Assembly: GCF_015776785.2 (NCBI RefSeq)
Contig: NZ_LFMD02000002.1
Location: 956,774-1,020,773 of the forward strand
Length of the DNA stretch: 64,000 nt
Direction: 5' to 3'
Source of the DNA: Kitasatospora sp. SUK 42
Lineage (GTDB): Bacteria; Actinomycetota; Actinomycetes; Streptomycetales; Streptomycetaceae
Under the pieces are notes generated by a model. The model saw only the letters and a list, made by a program, of their open reading frames with translations. It had not been told where the DNA came from and did no database searches. Below are positions 1 to 8,435 of this stretch, one piece after another. Each line of letters begins with the position of its first letter. The first letter of the stretch is position 1. Both the position numbers and the translations under genes were made by a program.

Positions 1-187
1 CCAGGTGCTCGGTCATCTCCGCGTCCAGGGCCCGCTCCAGAACGGCCCGGGTGACCTGGGTCAGCAGGCCGCCCTCGCCCAGCAGGGCCGCCCCTGAGGC
101 GTCGGCGCGGTTCATCAACCGCTCGACGACCTCGTCCACCAACCGCTCATCGACCGGCTCGACGACCGGTCCGTCCTTCTCGCCCAT
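1..187 (-). mobile_element. IS256-family transposase, N-terminal part (runs off window)
   Basis: An open frame on the minus strand starts with ATG at 187, preceded by a GGACAGGAC ribosome-binding stretch, and continues past the left window edge. The roughly 62 visible residues match the start of IS256/mutator-type transposases: an acidic N-terminus, then a segment with GLLTQVTRAVLERAL and the typical end AEMTEHL, which precedes the catalytic domain in this family. The catalytic DDE residues lie outside the window, so intactness cannot be judged. The stretch around 240-285 resembles the terminal repeat side of such elements, but the second end is not visible. Confidence 0.75.
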
Positions 188-642
188 GTCCTGTCCGTTC
201 CGGCCGGCCAGAGCCCTCAATCGGGGGCCCAGAGCAGCCTTCCAGATCACAGACTTACACGAACTTCCTGACACGCTCCTCCAGGCCATCGCGCATCAGG
301 TGGTCAGTGTCCCAGCCCTTCTCGCCGGCGGTCTTCAGCGGTCCGGGTCAGTGCGAGGAGGACGGTACGCGTGTCCTCGTTCACATCGGCGCGTTGTGCA
401 GAGGCGGGGCAGGATTCGGGCCACGTCGGCCGGCATGTCAGAGCGCGCAACTAGACTGGTCGATCCGGTCCACACAGGCTGTTTGTCCCGGCGTGCCCCG
501 CGGGTGAGGCTTGGGCGGGGGATGGAGCGGCAAGGTCACACCCGAAGGGAGGTAGCTAGTTTGTTCGATATCATGGCTGTTTCCAGCTCGACGCCTAGCG
601 CCTCCCATCCCGCAGGCTCGGCGCGTGTTGTACGGAGGAAGA
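188..642. other. Intergenic region between IS256 element and methyltransferase
   Basis: This 455-bp stretch has no convincing gene. Its first part (about 188-285) is probably the untranslated end and terminal repeat of the IS256 element. The part just before the methyltransferase contains AT-richer sequence (about 555-580) that may hold the methyltransferase promoter, and a GGAGGA ribosome-binding site at 634-639. Short frames here lack coding character. Confidence 0.5.
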
Positions 643-1920
643 ATGTCTGCCCTTGAGGTTGTCGAGATCTGCGCAGGAGCAGGGGGGCAGGCCCTAGGCC
701 TCGAAGGGGCAGGATTCAAACACCGGCTCGCAGTCGAGCTCGACCCGAACGCGTGCGACACCCTCAGGCTGAACCGACCGACGTGGAAGGTCGCAGAGGG
801 CGACGTCGCGGACGATTCGATCTGGAACCCCGACGAGTACGAAGGTGTCTCGCTCCTGGCGGGAGGTGTGCCCTGCCCCCCGTTCACCATCGCCGGCAAG
901 CAGCTCGGCGCTACCGATGAGCGCGACCTTTTTGCCTGGGCAGTCCAGCTGGCAGGCCGCATCAAGCCCAAGGCGCTCATGCTGGAGAACGTGCGGGGGC
1001 TAAGTGCCAATCGCTTCTCGGCCTACCGGCAGCACGTCCTGGACACGCTCCGCGACTTCGGGTATGTGGGCGAGTGGCGGCTTCTCCAGGCATCCCAGTT
1101 CGGGGTGCCGCAGCTCCGGCCGAGGTTCGTGCTGGTGGCACTCCAGGACGAGTACGCAGAGTACTTCCACTGGCCCGAGCCTCTGCCCGGACCTGCGCCT
1201 ACAGTTGGCGAGACGCTGAAGGACCTCATGGCAGACAACGGCTGGGGCGGCGCGGAGGCATGGGCCGCCAAGGCCAGTGACATCGCACCCACGATCGTCG
1301 GCGGCTCCAAGAAACACGGCGGGGCAGACCTCGGCCCCTCCCGGGCCAAGGCGGCCTGGGAGGCTTTGGGGGTCGACGCGTGGGGCATTGCCAACGAGGC
1401 GCCGGGTGATGACTTCAAGCCTGCAGTGAGCAGGAAGGGCGAAGTCAGGGGTGGTCCGAAGCTGACCAGCCGCATGGCCGCGCGGATCCAGGGGTTCAGC
1501 GACGACTGGCAGTTCGCCGGGGGGAAGACCACCGGATACCGCCAGATTGGCAACGCATTCCCGCCGCCGGTCGCCAGGGCGGTCGGGCTTTCCATCGCGA
1601 GGGCACTCCGGAAGGAGGGCGACCCCCGCAAGCGGGTTGAAACCACCCATGACCCTGTGTACCGGCTCCTCCGGGGTAAGAGCGAAGCCATGACCGCAGA
1701 GCAGATCGTCGCCGCACTGGACAAGACCGGTGTCGTCATGGGAATGAACGACATCGAGCGACGCCTCTCCCACCTCGGCCGCGACTTCCATATTGAAGAG
1801 ACCGAGGCCGGCCAGGACGGCGCGATGGGCTACCTGCTCCGTGACTTTAAGGCCTTCGTCGGGCAGGAAGACCACGACCGGCACGAACTCTTCAAGGCGA
1901 ACAAGGCCAAGATCAGCTGA
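643..1920 (+). CDS. DNA C5-cytosine methyltransferase, NaeI-type
   Basis: This 425-residue enzyme transfers a methyl group from SAM to C5 of cytosine. The motifs are in family order: AdoMet loop (CAGAGGQALGLEGAG, residues 10-24), catalytic Pro-Cys loop (PC at 77-78), ENV at 115-117, QxRxR-like element (SQFGVPQLRPR), a target-recognition region containing PTIVGGSKKHGG, then RIQGF and the Q-x-GNAFPPP motif. About 100 extra residues follow the last motif. ATG at 643 is chosen over GTG at 625 because GGAGGA precedes it. It faces the minus-strand Vsr and NaeI-like genes, so its inferred role is to protect host GCCGGC sites; that specificity comes from its partner, not from a measurement. Confidence 0.92.
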   Translation: MSALEVVEICAGAGGQALGLEGAGFKHRLAVELDPNACDTLRLNRPTWKVAEGDVADDSIWNPDEYEGVSLLAGGVPCPPFTIAGKQLGATDERDLFAWAVQLAGRIKPKALMLENVRGLSANRFSAYRQHVLDTLRDFGYVGEWRLLQASQFGVPQLRPRFVLVALQDEYAEYFHWPEPLPGPAPTVGETLKDLMADNGWGGAEAWAAKASDIAPTIVGGSKKHGGADLGPSRAKAAWEALGVDAWGIANEAPGDDFKPAVSRKGEVRGGPKLTSRMAARIQGFSDDWQFAGGKTTGYRQIGNAFPPPVARAVGLSIARALRKEGDPRKRVETTHDPVYRLLRGKSEAMTAEQIVAALDKTGVVMGMNDIERRLSHLGRDFHIEETEAGQDGAMGYLLRDFKAFVGQEDHDRHELFKANKAKIS

Positions 1921-1947
1921 GTCTGATCGACCTGCCGCTCGCAGGCA

Positions 1948-2535
1948 TCAGCCTGTGGGCGGCACGGCGCCTGGACGGCCCTGCTTGTCCTCCACACGCT
2001 GCCGCTTCCGCTCAGCGAGCTCCCTCCTCCGCGCTACCACGGCGGCTACCACCGCGTCCGCGCACTCCTCAGGCGACTGGTGTTCCCAGAATCGCAGCAC
2101 GAGCCACCCCTCGTCGGCGAGGCGCTCATCGGTATCCCGGTCGCGGGTGACGTTCCCGCCGATCTTCGACTCCCAGTACGCGGGATTGGTTTTCGGCGGA
2201 ACGAAGTGCTCCGGGCACCCATGCCAGAAGCACCCGTCGACGAAGACGGCCACCCTTGTGGGGCGGAACAGAAGATCAGCAGTCCGCCGCATACCGGGTA
2301 GCGGCTTTGCCGCTACCCGGTACCGAAGCCCCTCGGCGTGGACAAGGGAACGCAGCGCGAGCTCGGGGGACGTGTCCCGGCTCCGGATCGCCTGCATGTT
2401 GCGGCGCCTGGCGGCTGAAGAGGCCCATGATCCTTCCGGGGCGACCCACTCGGCGGCATTAGCGCTTACCGTTCCCGCGGCTCCGGCAGCAGCGGTGCCT
2501 CGACGACCGGGTCGTTTTCCCGTGCCACCACCCAC
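1948..2535 (-). CDS. vsr: Very short patch repair (Vsr) endonuclease
   Basis: Vsr nicks next to T:G mismatches that arise when 5-methylcytosine deaminates, starting short-patch repair. The protein (about 195 residues) has the family landmarks: the RRRNMQAIRSRDTSPELALR segment, the catalytic Asp in RTADLLF, the VFVDGCFWHGCPEH zinc/active-site block, and WESKIGGNVTRDR followed by GWLVLRFWEH. GTG at 2535 is chosen because GGAGGG lies six bases before it; this makes the gene overlap the end of the NaeI-like gene by 70 bp. A GTG at 2559 is possible. Placement beside a C5 methyltransferase is the classic arrangement, and the overlap implies co-transcription with the endonuclease gene. Confidence 0.9.
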   Translation of the reverse strand: MGGGTGKRPGRRGTAAAGAAGTVSANAAEWVAPEGSWASSAARRRNMQAIRSRDTSPELALRSLVHAEGLRYRVAAKPLPGMRRTADLLFRPTRVAVFVDGCFWHGCPEHFVPPKTNPAYWESKIGGNVTRDRDTDERLADEGWLVLRFWEHQSPEECADAVVAAVVARRRELAERKRQRVEDKQGRPGAVPPTG

Positions 2536-3425
2536 TTGACGCCCTCCAGTTCCACCCACCGTGCGTCCACATGTCCCGGTGTCCAGGGTGCCAGGCGCAC
2601 GCTCACGGACTCACCGGCGCCTGGCACCGGCAGACCGAGGCCATTGGCCACCGCCTGGTGATTGCCGTACTGGCCGAGGATCACGATTCCCTCCGGTCGG
2701 AGAGCTGAGCGGGAGCCACCGTTGTACCGGACACGCTTCATAAAGTCGTCTTGCTGTGCGACTGTGGCGACCGCACCGCGGGAGACTATACGGCCCTGCG
2801 TGCGCCGGAACAGCTCATGCACCCGTTGAGTGCCATACCGTGACGCGAAGATCGCGTCGATGTCCTCCTCGGGCAAACGCAGCAGAATGTTCTCGGGGAG
2901 CGGTGCGTCCTCGAAGAGCCAGTGAACGGCATTCCTGCGGGCAGCGGCGGTGAGAGACCGCTTGCCGTCCCGGTTTCCCTCCTTTTTGGTCAGTATTTCT
3001 TCAGAGACGCGGAACAGCCCCGCCGACCAGCGCCCGGCGTCATCACTGGCCCACACTCCGAGGCACAGATGTCCCATAGCCTCCGGAGGGATCATCCAGC
3101 GGCCCAGGTCCTGGGAGTACTTGCAGTCCACGTCAATACCGTGAATTGAGTAGTCCATCCTGTCGCCGTCAGCGAAGCCGAAGGCACGCTGGAGGTTGAT
3201 CTCCACGAGAGTGCCGGCATGCGTCTTCTCGGTCTTGTGGAGCTCTTCCCAGCGGAACCGGCCCGTGTGCTGTCCGTCGAGCAGCATGTCGAACGTACGG
3301 CGCAGAGCCGCAGCGAAGATCTCGCCGCACGGGTCCGCCGCCAGGATTTCGGCGCGGACGCGGGCCAGCTCCGTATCGGAGGGCAGGATAGAGGAGACGG
3401 AAAATAAGGTATCGACTGACGTCAC
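2466..3425 (-). CDS. NaeI-family type II restriction endonuclease
   Basis: This protein is 319 residues; NaeI, from memory, is 317. NaeI is a two-domain enzyme that cuts GCCGGC and needs a second bound site as effector. All five published NaeI catalytic residues (T60, E70, D86, D95, K97) recur here with a constant +5 shift: T65, E75, D91, D100 and K102, the last two within DVDCKY. NaeI Leu43, whose change to Lys gives topoisomerase activity, corresponds to L48, so this is the restriction form. Start is GTG at 3425 with no clear ribosome-binding site; an AT-rich TAAGAAT lies just upstream, so a leaderless message is possible. It forms an R-M unit with the methyltransferase at 643 and overlaps vsr. 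Confidence 0.9.
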   Translation of the reverse strand: MTSVDTLFSVSSILPSDTELARVRAEILAADPCGEIFAAALRRTFDMLLDGQHTGRFRWEELHKTEKTHAGTLVEINLQRAFGFADGDRMDYSIHGIDVDCKYSQDLGRWMIPPEAMGHLCLGVWASDDAGRWSAGLFRVSEEILTKKEGNRDGKRSLTAAARRNAVHWLFEDAPLPENILLRLPEEDIDAIFASRYGTQRVHELFRRTQGRIVSRGAVATVAQQDDFMKRVRYNGGSRSALRPEGIVILGQYGNHQAVANGLGLPVPGAGESVSVRLAPWTPGHVDARWVELEGVKWVVARENDPVVEAPLLPEPRER

Positions 3426-3492
3426 GTCAACTCAATTCTTATGAAGGGATAATGCAGGATTTCGGCAGCTTGTCTACGGTGCGTGGGCCGGG

Positions 3493-4305
3493 TCAGTCGG
3501 ACTTGGTTGCGGCGTGTTCAGCGGTCTTGCGCTCCTTGCGCCTTCGCTCGTAGGTCACCTCAGTAACGCCGTCCGTCTTCCTGCGGTGCGCGACGATGTC
3601 CCAGCCGAGGATGAAGCGGAGTTCTCGCAGCCGCTTCTTCGGGTCGCCCTTGTGGGTGTCCTGTGCGACCAGTTCGATGAGCTCGACCGGCGTCGACTTC
3701 CCCATCTCCTGGAAGGAGATGAGCAGTTCGCCGATGCGCTCCCACGGAGTCGGGCGGGGGAGAGCTCGCCCGATAGCCGGGCCGAATGCGTCGAGCGAGG
3801 CGAAGAACGCCTGCTTCCCGTGGTTGTGCTCCTCGCACAGAGGCTCCAGGTTCGAGTACACCGTCTTGCCGCCCCACGACTCGGGCGCGATGTGGTCGAT
3901 CTGCAGCCGGATACCGTCCTGGGGGCCGCGCCCGCACATCTGGCAGAAGCGGCCCTTCTTGCCGAAGGCCTCCGCCTGCAGCCGGGCCGAGATCTTCACG
4001 GCAGCGGAAGCCGCCTTCTTCCAGCCGAGCAGCTGGTAGATCCACTTTCCGTCACCGGTGCGGCGCCGGCTCTGCACCACGAAGTGGCTCCGGACCTCGC
4101 GCAGCCGACGCTGACTCTGCACGTTGGACTTGCCGAAGACCTGCTGCGACCGGGCCAGCCACTCCGCCGTAGTCGGGGGGCTGTCCAGCCGCATGAGGAG
4201 GAACCGGCAGGCTTCGGCGGCCTCCTGGCTGCTGAAGAGATCGTTGACGGACGGATCAGTGGGGTCGGGCAGCGGGCGCTCGCTGTCCACTTCTGGGTGT
4301 GTCAT
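3493..4305 (-). CDS. HNH endonuclease domain protein
   Basis: This 270-residue protein has a helical, probably DNA-binding N-terminal half (residues 25-100) and an HNH nuclease core. Visible residues are C121-x2-C124, D137-H138 in LQIDHIAPESWGG, N152 in YSNLEPLC, C157, H160 and H162, so both the metal-binding and catalytic positions are present. ATG at 4305 follows GGAGGAAGAT. It is on the same strand as the NaeI-like gene and the SNF2-like helicase, about 100 bp from the latter. It could be a further restriction nuclease or an effector working with the helicase/ParB group; which one cannot be told from sequence. Confidence 0.85.
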   Translation of the reverse strand: MTHPEVDSERPLPDPTDPSVNDLFSSQEAAEACRFLLMRLDSPPTTAEWLARSQQVFGKSNVQSQRRLREVRSHFVVQSRRRTGDGKWIYQLLGWKKAASAAVKISARLQAEAFGKKGRFCQMCGRGPQDGIRLQIDHIAPESWGGKTVYSNLEPLCEEHNHGKQAFFASLDAFGPAIGRALPRPTPWERIGELLISFQEMGKSTPVELIELVAQDTHKGDPKKRLRELRFILGWDIVAHRRKTDGVTEVTYERRRKERKTAEHAATKSD

Positions 4306-4408
4306 ATCTTCCTCCCGCTGAATACGGCGGATTCGAGGACTCCTTCCGATCCGTGTGGAACCCTAGGCCCGCCGCGGTCGCGGGTCCCGGGCCTCACCCC
4401 GTGGTTGC

Positions 4409-6247
4409 TCATCGAGCAAGGCTGGGGGGCTCGAGGTGGCGCAGGAGTTCCCGGATGTCCGCCATATCCAGGCCGACGCTGCCGACGGGTTCTTCGACGA
4501 GATCTGCGAGCTGGCGCACCTCCGGGTCGTCCAGGATGCTGCCCATGAACTCCAGCTTTGCCTCAAGACGCAACTGGACCACCTCGTCGATGGTGCCTTC
4601 CGCGACGAGGACGGTAACCCTCGTCTCCGTACCGGGGGCAAGGCCCAAGCGATGGATGCGGTCGAGGCTCTGCAGGAACCGACCAGCCACGAAATCGCGG
4701 TCGACGTAAACGGCGTCGTGGCAGACCTGGTGCAGGCTGATGCCCTCGCCCAAGGTAGCCGGGTTTGAGAGCAGCACCATGCAGTCGGGATCCTCGCGGA
4801 ACCGTCGGATCTCCTCGTCCCGGTCGGCTGTGCCGCCGTGGACGACGGCTGGTGAGTACGGGGCGAGGAGCTCGGCCAGGGTGGTGATGTTGCGTACGAA
4901 GGTCGTCCACACGATCGTCTTGCGGCCCGCTGCCGCGTTCGCGGCGACGATCCGGACGGCCTCCTGGAACTTGGGGGAGAGCTCGTAGCGTGGAAGGTCG
5001 CGCAGGAGCGCGTGGAGGGACTCGCCGGGGGCGGCCTCCAGTGCCGGCACTTGGTAGGCGAGCGGCTCGTACGGGCTGCTGCCCTCGACTAGGAGCGCCG
5101 GGCTGGTTGCGGCCATGAGCAGGCGCAGTGCTGCCCGCCCGAGGGCTTCAATGTCAGCACGGGACGCCTCAGCCCGTGGGGAGAAGTTGCCCTTGAGCGC
5201 CTCGTACACTTCCCGGTGGATCGGCGGAAGGCTGACGTACCGGACCTTCGGTTCGAACGGGGGCAGACCAAGCTCGCGCTTGGTGGTGCGGGTGAACAGC
5301 GGCCGCAGCACCGTGCTGGCGTAGGCGAGGTCGCCGCCGCGTACAGCGTCAGAGACGACGCGCTTGCCGCGGCCGGGCCAGACGAACGACAGCAGGTTCT
5401 CCAGGTCCCGAGCCCCGTTGGGGGCCGGTGTGCCGGTGAGGATGAGCCGCCGGGTGGCGGTGGGCCCGAGTGCGAGGCAGGCGGAGCCGTAGGTTCCGTT
5501 GGCGCCGAGCTTCATGCGGTGGGCCTCGTCGAGCACCAGCATCGACGGCGCCGCGCCCAGCCAGGACGCAAGCCCGGGTACGGCCCGGGACAGGCGCTCG
5601 TAGTTGACCAGCAGTACCTCTGCGCCGTAGTCGGGGGTGCGGCCCATGACGGCGATGCGTGGCGGCGTTCGGAAGCAGAGCTGGCTTTCGGTCTGCCATG
5701 CTTCGTAGGCGGACTTGGGCCCGACGACCAGGAGCCGCTTGGCCAGGCCCTGTTCACGCATGGCGGCGTAGACGGCCAGTGAGACGCGGGTCTTGCCGGC
5801 GCCGGGGACGCTGAAGTTTGCGCCGTGCCCGAGTGACAGCAGCTGTGCAGCATCGCGGAGCTGGAACGGGGTGAGGTCTCCGGTCCAGCCGTCACCTAGG
5901 AGACCTGGCACGTCGTCCGGTGCGACCGCGCCCTGGCCGACGTCCGCGCCACTGCGGAGGGTCTGCTCGGCCCGCTCGGCGTCGTCGAGGACGCCGGTGA
6001 CGAGCTGGACCAGCGCGTCCTCCCACTCGACGCCGTCGTGGCGCCAGGAGCCGAGCTCGATGATGCGGTCGAGAAAGTCGTCGAGCTCGAACTCGCCTAC
6101 CAGTGGCCCGCGCTGGCCGCCGGGGGCGATGCGCGCGGCGAGGTCCGCGAAGTCCTGCTCGTGCCCGGGCGTGGTGCGCAGGACAACGCGGGTCCGCGAC
6201 ACGTCGAATACGATCCGCAGCGACGGCTCGGTCTGGGTATCCGTCAT
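4409..6247 (-). CDS. SNF2-like DEAD/DEAH-box helicase
   Basis: A 612-residue superfamily 2 ATPase. Visible motifs are a Walker A (VPGAGKT, residues 147-153), DEAH at 240-243, LTGTPAPNG at 270-278, and a C-terminal lobe with NPATLGEGISLHQ and QSLDRIHRLG, the arginine-finger motif. The first 120 residues are not recognised. SNF2-like ATPases move along duplex DNA and in defence systems usually drive a nuclease. Its ATG overlaps the stop of the upstream ParB-like gene by four bases (ATGA), so the two are translationally coupled. It is much shorter than DISARM DrmD and is not assigned to it. Confidence 0.85.
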   Translation of the reverse strand: MTDTQTEPSLRIVFDVSRTRVVLRTTPGHEQDFADLAARIAPGGQRGPLVGEFELDDFLDRIIELGSWRHDGVEWEDALVQLVTGVLDDAERAEQTLRSGADVGQGAVAPDDVPGLLGDGWTGDLTPFQLRDAAQLLSLGHGANFSVPGAGKTRVSLAVYAAMREQGLAKRLLVVGPKSAYEAWQTESQLCFRTPPRIAVMGRTPDYGAEVLLVNYERLSRAVPGLASWLGAAPSMLVLDEAHRMKLGANGTYGSACLALGPTATRRLILTGTPAPNGARDLENLLSFVWPGRGKRVVSDAVRGGDLAYASTVLRPLFTRTTKRELGLPPFEPKVRYVSLPPIHREVYEALKGNFSPRAEASRADIEALGRAALRLLMAATSPALLVEGSSPYEPLAYQVPALEAAPGESLHALLRDLPRYELSPKFQEAVRIVAANAAAGRKTIVWTTFVRNITTLAELLAPYSPAVVHGGTADRDEEIRRFREDPDCMVLLSNPATLGEGISLHQVCHDAVYVDRDFVAGRFLQSLDRIHRLGLAPGTETRVTVLVAEGTIDEVVQLRLEAKLEFMGSILDDPEVRQLADLVEEPVGSVGLDMADIRELLRHLEPPSLAR

Positions 6248-7659
6248 TGCTGCTTCCCCACAGCCACGTTGAGCCAGGCCAGGCCCTCACCCGGCAGCGG
6301 CACGCTCTTGCCGGCCTCGACGGCCACGCGCTCCATGATGGTGCGCAGCTTCAGCAGGGCGTCGTCGAACGCCCCTTCGTCCAGGCTCCCGTTGCCGCGG
6401 GCGAGGACGAGGTCGGTGACGCACTGCTCCAGGTCCTTGCAGGCGTCGGTGACGCGGTCGGGGGCAGCGAGGCGCTTCTTTCGGAGCCGGAAGTCCTTGC
6501 CTGCGAACTCCAACGCCTCGTTGAAGACGTCCCGGGTGCGGTCGAGGACCTCGGCGGCCGCCGTCTGCTCCTCGGGGGTTGCGGCGGCGCCGGCCGCCTT
6601 GACAGCCTTGGCCTGCAGGAGGGAGTCGGTGAGCGCCTTGGCCGCGGCGACGCTCGCGCCGGCGGCCTGGACGGTGCGGCCGAGGCCGGGGATGGCCACC
6701 GCCGGTGCCGCATCGGTTCGAGCGGGCCTGAGCTCTGCGGGCAGCCGCTGGTCCAGGAACCGTTCCTGGAAGTCGGGCTGGATGAACCGGACATCCGTCT
6801 TGGCGAACTCCAGCACGATGGCCGAGAGTCGGCCCTCCTTCAGCAGGTCGGCACGCTCCCGGTTGCGTGCGGACTCGGTGTTGTAGGCGCGGTAGAGCTC
6901 GAAGAACCGCTCCTTGGCCTCTTCGAAGTCCATCAGCCGCAGCGAGGCGGTTCCGGTAGCGCTACGGCTGATGAGATCCCGAAGCTGGGCCAGGATCCAC
7001 AGGTCGCGGTCGCAGGCCGGCGTCGTGGTGTGGAAATTCCGGGCGATCTCCGGCATCGGCTTGCCGAGCGCCACCTGCTCCTCCAGGGCGAGCAGGTGGT
7101 TGATGTAGGAGTAGTCCCGTCGGGTGTCCGGGCGCAGCTGGAGGGAGAGCTCGACGGCGTGGATGTCACTCCACTCGCAGCTCTCCGGCAGAACGCCGAC
7201 CCGCATGCTGGTCCGTCCGAGCTCCTTGAGCGCAGCGCGGCGGGTATTGCCGTTGACGAGGATGCCCTCGTGCGTGATCAGTCCGGGCTCGTTCTGCTGG
7301 TACTCGCGCAGACTCTCCGACAGGTCCTCGAAGGCCTTGTCGGTCCTGGAGGGGTCAGCCGGCAGGGCCTTCAGCAGGAAGTGGAGATAGTCCTGGCTCT
7401 CGGGGCTCCAGGGGTCCCGAGTCAGTGCCTGATCCCGGGCAGGGTCGTAGGCACGCTGGGCACGGATGCGGTGTGTGCCAGGGTTGTAGCGCAGGACCTC
7501 GACCGGCATGTCGATGACCTCGATGTGAATGGGCTTCCCACGCCACTCAACGGTCAGCGTCTCCGGGACGCCGATTCCGCTGTGCAGCTCCTTCAGCCGG
7601 TGGGCCACGAGCTCGCGGTTGCCGGCCGCTTCGTGGGGCTGGCCGAAGTCGATCAACAC
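6244..7659 (-). CDS. ParB/sulfiredoxin-fold nuclease-like protein
   Basis: The protein is 471 residues. Residues 45-150 carry ParB N-terminal-fold features: NPGTHR at 59-64 and ILVNGNTRRAALKELG around 133-148, corresponding to the phosphate/nucleotide-binding motifs of ParB-like CTPases and nucleases. The rest is mostly helical with an Ala/Glu-rich segment near residues 310-370 and is not recognised. GTG at 7659 is chosen because AAGGAG lies seven bases upstream; the frame is open further upstream but over another gene. It is coupled to the SNF2-like helicase downstream and 95 bp after the HNH-like gene. ParB-like plus HNH domains also occur together in modification-dependent systems such as GmrSD and SspE, which suggests but does not prove a restriction role. 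Confidence 0.75.
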   Translation of the reverse strand: MLIDFGQPHEAAGNRELVAHRLKELHSGIGVPETLTVEWRGKPIHIEVIDMPVEVLRYNPGTHRIRAQRAYDPARDQALTRDPWSPESQDYLHFLLKALPADPSRTDKAFEDLSESLREYQQNEPGLITHEGILVNGNTRRAALKELGRTSMRVGVLPESCEWSDIHAVELSLQLRPDTRRDYSYINHLLALEEQVALGKPMPEIARNFHTTTPACDRDLWILAQLRDLISRSATGTASLRLMDFEEAKERFFELYRAYNTESARNRERADLLKEGRLSAIVLEFAKTDVRFIQPDFQERFLDQRLPAELRPARTDAAPAVAIPGLGRTVQAAGASVAAAKALTDSLLQAKAVKAAGAAATPEEQTAAAEVLDRTRDVFNEALEFAGKDFRLRKKRLAAPDRVTDACKDLEQCVTDLVLARGNGSLDEGAFDDALLKLRTIMERVAVEAGKSVPLPGEGLAWLNVAVGKQQ

Positions 7660-7754
7660 GGGTGTGCTCCTTCGTGTGTGTGAAAGCGATGCCGATACTG
7701 CCAGGGCTGGGAACGGGGCGGCACCGGGGATTCCGCTGCCGCCCCGGAGGGGGA

Positions 7755-8435
7755 CTACAGGAGCATGTTGCGGGCATCGGCGCGCGCCGCCGCCGGCAGG
7801 GTCCGGTAGGTGCCCCAGAGCTTCTCGACCTCGTTGAAGCCGCGGGCATCCTGCTCCATCCAGGACGAAAGCATCTTGCGCTCGTATGTCGACAGCTGTG
7901 CCACCGCCGCCGTGAAGGCGCTCAGATCGGCGCCGGCGTCGCGCCCGCCGACGCGGCACCGGTTGCACTCGGTGACTAGCTGCACCTCGGTGCCGCCGCC
8001 GGGTAGGGTGACCTGGCGCCGCGCGATGTCCAGGTGGGAGGTGGCGCCGTGGCCGTCGGCGTACGCCTCGCCGTTGCCGATGCCACAGGTCCGGCACAGA
8101 TAGTTGTCGTTCAGGAGCACGGCGCGGCGCTGCACCGCTCCCACGGACTCGGCTGCCTTGCGGCCTCCCTTGCCGGGCTGCCATACCGGAGCACCCTCAC
8201 ACACGAACCGGTGCTCACTGGGGTCGAGGGCCGGGTCCTCCCTGTTGGTGTCGATCTGCCACTCGTGGTCGCGGAGCTCCCTCATGCGGCGATCGACCTG
8301 GCTGACCCCCTCGAATGCGGTCCGGAGCTGTTCCTTGGTGAACACGCTGCCGATTCCGACCTCCTGCACCAGCCACAGCGCAACGCGCTTCATAGTGCCG
8401 AGTCCTTCGTCCGTCCAGGACGGAATTGCCACCAT
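7755..8435 (-). CDS. HNH-like zinc-finger nuclease domain protein
   Basis: A 226-residue protein, first gene of the minus-strand group that continues with the ParB-like and SNF2-like genes. Its C-terminal half has C-x2-C (LCRTCG), a histidine in SHLDIARR and a second C-x2-C (TECNRCRVG), the layout of an HNH/treble-clef nuclease, although the usual D-H pair is not clear. The N-terminal 90 residues resemble a winged-helix fold. ATG at 8435 is chosen as start; the long upstream extension of the frame has no support. It is transcribed divergently from the HTH regulator across 245 bp rich in short direct repeats. Confidence 0.7.
   Translation of the reverse strand: MVAIPSWTDEGLGTMKRVALWLVQEVGIGSVFTKEQLRTAFEGVSQVDRRMRELRDHEWQIDTNREDPALDPSEHRFVCEGAPVWQPGKGGRKAAESVGAVQRRAVLLNDNYLCRTCGIGNGEAYADGHGATSHLDIARRQVTLPGGGTEVQLVTECNRCRVGGRDAGADLSAFTAAVAQLSTYERKMLSSWMEQDARGFNEVEKLWGTYRTLPAAARADARNMLL

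Noticed and set aside
51..656. Plus-strand frame at the left edge running to the methyltransferase
   Set aside because: It lies antisense to the IS256 transposase start and through a non-coding gap, with no ribosome-binding site or domain.
4409..6247. Calling the SNF2-like helicase DrmD of class 1 DISARM
   Set aside because: At 612 residues it is far shorter than DrmD as I recall it, it is on the other strand from drmA/drmB, and no drmMI-type adenine methylase accompanies it.
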